Shown in pieces: positions 61,945 through 64,000 of a stretch of DNA of 64,000 nucleotides. The position numbers and the translations under genes are program-made. Origin of the DNA: an uncultured Alphaproteobacteria bacterium (GTDB lineage Bacteria > Pseudomonadota > Alphaproteobacteria > Rhodobacterales > Rhodobacteraceae); the NCBI GenBank assembly GCA_902581005.1, contig CACHMT010000002.1:54355-118354 (forward strand), written 5' to 3'. Under the pieces are notes generated by a model. It saw only the letters and a program-made list of their open reading frames with translations. It ran no database searches and had not been told where the DNA came from. The stretch's first letter is position 1; each line of letters starts with the position of its first letter.

Positions 61945-63478
61945 GAAACCCCTGTTTTAAACAAAAAATCTTACTGGCCGCTAAAGTAGGCAAATATTGA
62001 TGCGTTGAAACGAAATCTGGAAATATCGAGGCGTCACACACATAGAGATTGTTGGTCCCAAATACTTTAAAACCTTCATCAACTACTCCACTATTTTTAT
62101 TTTTGCTCATTCTATTTGTGCCTATCAGATGGTATCCAGAAAACGTTTCTGACCCGATATTTCTTTTTATATCATCATCAATAAAATCTTTTCCACTTTT
62201 AGCAAAGCCTGCTTTTTGCAAGAGATCGATAGCGCTTCGAAAAGCTTTGCAAGTAAGTTCTATGTCATATTTGTTTGACAAATAGTTGGGATCAATTTGT
62301 ATCTTATTCTTATTGTCAAAAGAGATAGATCCTTCTGATCTCGGAAAAACTTGAAAGCACCCGAGTGATGCTCTTTGATCTTTTTGAAATCTAATGCCCT
62401 TGGACGATAATAAGCTTCTTTCTTGCGTAAAATGCACCAGATGATACCTTACCAAGTTGTTTATACTTGCTTTCTTATTAAAACTTGATTTATTCCAGGC
62501 GAGAGTTGCACCTGGACTTTTAAAGATCGAATTACTTGCAGTGATATATTTGACAAATTCAAAAAATAATTTCAACCCACGAGTTTTTTGGTTAAGCGTA
62601 TCGAACCCAATACAATCAAATTCAATCCTGAAATTTGCGTGATCTTTTAAATGTTTTCCTACATGTTCTTGATTGATCATTGTAGGAACGCCGGCTTTAT
62701 AAACGTTTTTTGGGTCTCCAATCCCTGACCGCATCAGAATTAAAGGTGAAAATATTGTGCCTGCCGAAAGAATAATTTTTTTTGCATTAACAATAACTTT
62801 AGCCTTGGTTGTTAAATTTTCGCACTCAACGCCTGAAGCGTAGTTGTCTTTGAAGAAAATCTTTATAGCACGTGTGTTTGCTAGCTTTTCAATGTTTTTG
62901 TGCTTTGCATTTTCTTTGAAATCATTTGAAAAATTATATCTCTTTGATCTCTGTATATTCAGATGAATTTTTGCCCATCCTTCTTTAAAATTATCTAGAT
63001 CCGCAACCTCAGGAACTGCAATATTGTTAAGGGTTTTACAAAAAATATTTGTTAGTTCGTCTGAATATCCGTACTCTCTATTATACGAGAAATTTGTACT
63101 ATTATATATGTGCTTCTTAACTCTCTGGAACATATTTTTTGGCCAAAAAGAAAAAACCTCTCCAAAACGTTTCTCGAAACCTAAGTATGAGACATTCCCA
63201 TTTATTAAGCTCGAACCCCCAAACCCAATTCCCTGAAGAATAGGCAATTCTCTATCTCCTAAGCCAGCTTGTTTCTTGGAGATAAAGCTTAAACAGTGTT
63301 TATCATTTTGGAGTAATTTTCCTGATAATAATGGTATTTTATTTAGATAACTTTTACCCTCAGAGTACCCCTGCTCTATTAAACACACTTTTAAACCTGA
63401 CCTACTTGCATTTTTTGCTATTTCGAGACCAGCTGTTCCAGCACCTACAATCGCTAAATCATATCTTTGGCGATACAT
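61934..63478 (-). CDS. GMC-family FAD oxidoreductase
   Basis: The 514-residue protein starts with a dinucleotide-binding motif (DLAIVGAGTAGLEIAKNAS), followed by GIGFGGSSLINGNVS, ILSAGTIFSPLILMRSGIGDP, and the C-terminal YHLIGTNRM and HQYLPTLAASK with the likely catalytic His and second His. It matches GMC oxidoreductases that act on alcohols or sugars. It lies between the neuC and cytidylyltransferase genes on the minus strand, overlapping the latter by 20 bp, so it is in a transcript with the cytidylyltransferase. Its role in the sugar pathway is unknown. Confidence 0.87.
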   Translation of the reverse strand: MYRQRYDLAIVGAGTAGLEIAKNASRSGLKVCLIEQGYSEGKSYLNKIPLLSGKLLQNDKHCLSFISKKQAGLGDRELPILQGIGFGGSSLINGNVSYLGFEKRFGEVFSFWPKNMFQRVKKHIYNSTNFSYNREYGYSDELTNIFCKTLNNIAVPEVADLDNFKEGWAKIHLNIQRSKRYNFSNDFKENAKHKNIEKLANTRAIKIFFKDNYASGVECENLTTKAKVIVNAKKIILSAGTIFSPLILMRSGIGDPKNVYKAGVPTMINQEHVGKHLKDHANFRIEFDCIGFDTLNQKTRGLKLFFEFVKYITASNSIFKSPGATLAWNKSSFNKKASINNLVRYHLVHFTQERSLLSSKGIRFQKDQRASLGCFQVFPRSEGSISFDNKNKIQIDPNYLSNKYDIELTCKAFRSAIDLLQKAGFAKSGKDFIDDDIKRNIGSETFSGYHLIGTNRMSKNKNSGVVDEGFKVFGTNNLYVCDASIFPDFVSTHQYLPTLAASKIFCLKQGFLND

Positions 63479-64000
63479 ACTCTATTCCCGAATTTTGCAG
63501 CTCTTTGATCAACACTAACGCATCGTCAAACTCCTCTTCCGTATCAATATCTATTGAGCGCTTGATCGAAAGAGGAACAGCCAAGGTTTTAGCTGCAGGC
63601 ATGAAGCCTTTTTCTTTTAGCGTAGACATCAACCCAAAATACAAACTTCCATCTACAAAAGCTAAATTTTTATCTTTTTTAGTGTCACGAACTTTAAGCA
63701 ATTTTTTACCTATGTGGCCTAATAAAAAGTCTGGTTTTACTTCGCTAAATTTAATTATCTCATAGATATCTTTTACTTCGCTGTAGTTTTTATTCACAGA
63801 TACCATAGAAAGATTTTTCCCTAAGTGTTTAAATTGTCTACAAAAAGAAACTAAATCATCCTTCAGTCTAATAGGTGATGTCGGTTGCAATAATATAAAA
63901 CTCCCTGCTAGGTAGTCATCCATACGGATCACACGTCTCTCAGCTAGTCTGTAGATACAATCAAATATGACATCGGATAGAATTGCATTGTCATCAGAAA
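63459..64000 (-). CDS. Acylneuraminate cytidylyltransferase-like protein (cut by right edge)
   Basis: The minus-strand frame is open to the right edge, reading SDDNAILSDVIFDCIYRLAE and then SFILLQPTSPIRLKDDL, the second conserved block of CMP-NeuAc/CMP-Kdo synthetase-type nucleotidyltransferases, and DIDTEEEFDDALVLI, the C-terminal DI/D-T-x-E-D motif. About 180 C-terminal residues are seen; the N-terminal CTP-binding region is outside the window. It activates the nonulosonate made by NeuB, most likely to a CMP-sugar. The gene continues past base 64000. Confidence 0.82.
   Translation of the reverse strand, partial: SDDNAILSDVIFDCIYRLAERRVIRMDDYLAGSFILLQPTSPIRLKDDLVSFCRQFKHLGKNLSMVSVNKNYSEVKDIYEIIKFSEVKPDFLLGHIGKKLLKVRDTKKDKNLAFVDGSLYFGLMSTLKEKGFMPAAKTLAVPLSIKRSIDIDTEEEFDDALVLIKELQNSGIEYVSPKI

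Noticed and set aside
1..64000. tRNA, rRNA, riboswitch or CRISPR array
   Set aside because: I found no tRNA T-arm or acceptor pattern, no rRNA-like block, no regularly spaced repeats, and no cobalamin- or SAM-type aptamer before the corrinoid or methionine-related genes. A covariance-model scan would be decisive.

Overview
The window is a dense stretch of an AT-rich (by eye mid-30s % G+C), streamlined alphaproteobacterial chromosome, most likely a pelagic member of the Rhodobacterales. The reasons are conserved neighbourhoods typical of that order (argC-ccmE, rplM-rpsI beside a thioesterase and an enoyl-CoA hydratase, trmJ-icd, alaS-recA, guaB-rsmB, aroK-aroB beside xerD and a CorC-like gene, rplU-rpmA-obgE-proB-proA), a recA SOS box of the alphaproteobacterial GTTC-N7-GTTC type, and a one-carbon/corrinoid cluster of the kind found in marine Rhodobacterales. 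This placement is inference. I saw no rRNA, tRNA or CRISPR array.

Layout. 1-9.0 kb: the 3' end of a ketopantoate reductase gene, an MFS exporter, ccmE and argC, an acyltransferase, an SDR, a P1 peptidase, a class V aminotransferase, a crotonase and a methyltransferase. 9.0-11.0 kb is a small accessory patch: the 3' remnant of a serine-recombinase-like gene, two tandem paralogous small genes, a broken NTF2/SnoaL-like gene and a GNAT acetyltransferase. 11-24 kb is housekeeping: rpsI, rplM, ctaA, trmJ, icd, alaS, recA, rsmB-like, guaB, rlmE. 24-28.1 kb is a four-gene one-carbon operon (small 'virulence factor' family protein, MetF-like protein, methyl-THF:corrinoid methyltransferase, Fe-S/ASKHA corrinoid activator) behind a repeat-rich promoter region. 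28.1-34 kb holds an RND efflux pair and aroB/aroK. 34-43.1 kb has a small membrane ORF, an exported helical protein, xerD, a CBS-domain transporter, a lipid A-related lpxD-ACP-ketosynthase set and a divergent L,D-transpeptidase / YcbK-like pair. 43.1-48.1 kb is proA-proB-obgE-lysE-rpmA-rplU. 48.2-50 kb is a compact operon of a metallo-beta-lactamase-fold hydrolase, a lone cyclic-nucleotide-binding domain, a small lipoprotein and YjbQ. 50-58.3 kb is accessory catabolism and transport, including an unannotated 53-residue ORF translationally coupled to an acyl-CoA dehydrogenase. 58.3-64 kb is surface sugar biosynthesis: Kdo transferase, NeuB, NeuC, and a cytidylyltransferase that runs off the right edge, with a GMC oxidoreductase between them on the opposite strand.

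How the genes work together. Envelope biogenesis is the main theme (lpxD/ACP/KAS, Kdo transferase, nonulosonic acid genes, L,D-transpeptidase, acyltransferase), next to respiratory assembly (ccmE, ctaA) and C1 metabolism that must rely on methyltransferase partners encoded elsewhere. Gene packing is tight: many 1-4 bp overlaps within operons and 4-11 bp tail-to-tail overlaps between convergent genes. The least ordinary places are the decayed patch at 9.2-10.3 kb, the operator-like repeats at 23.92 kb, the MBL/cNMP-domain operon, an SDR lacking its catalytic Tyr/Lys, two small membrane ORFs, and the GMC oxidoreductase in the sialic-acid-type cluster.
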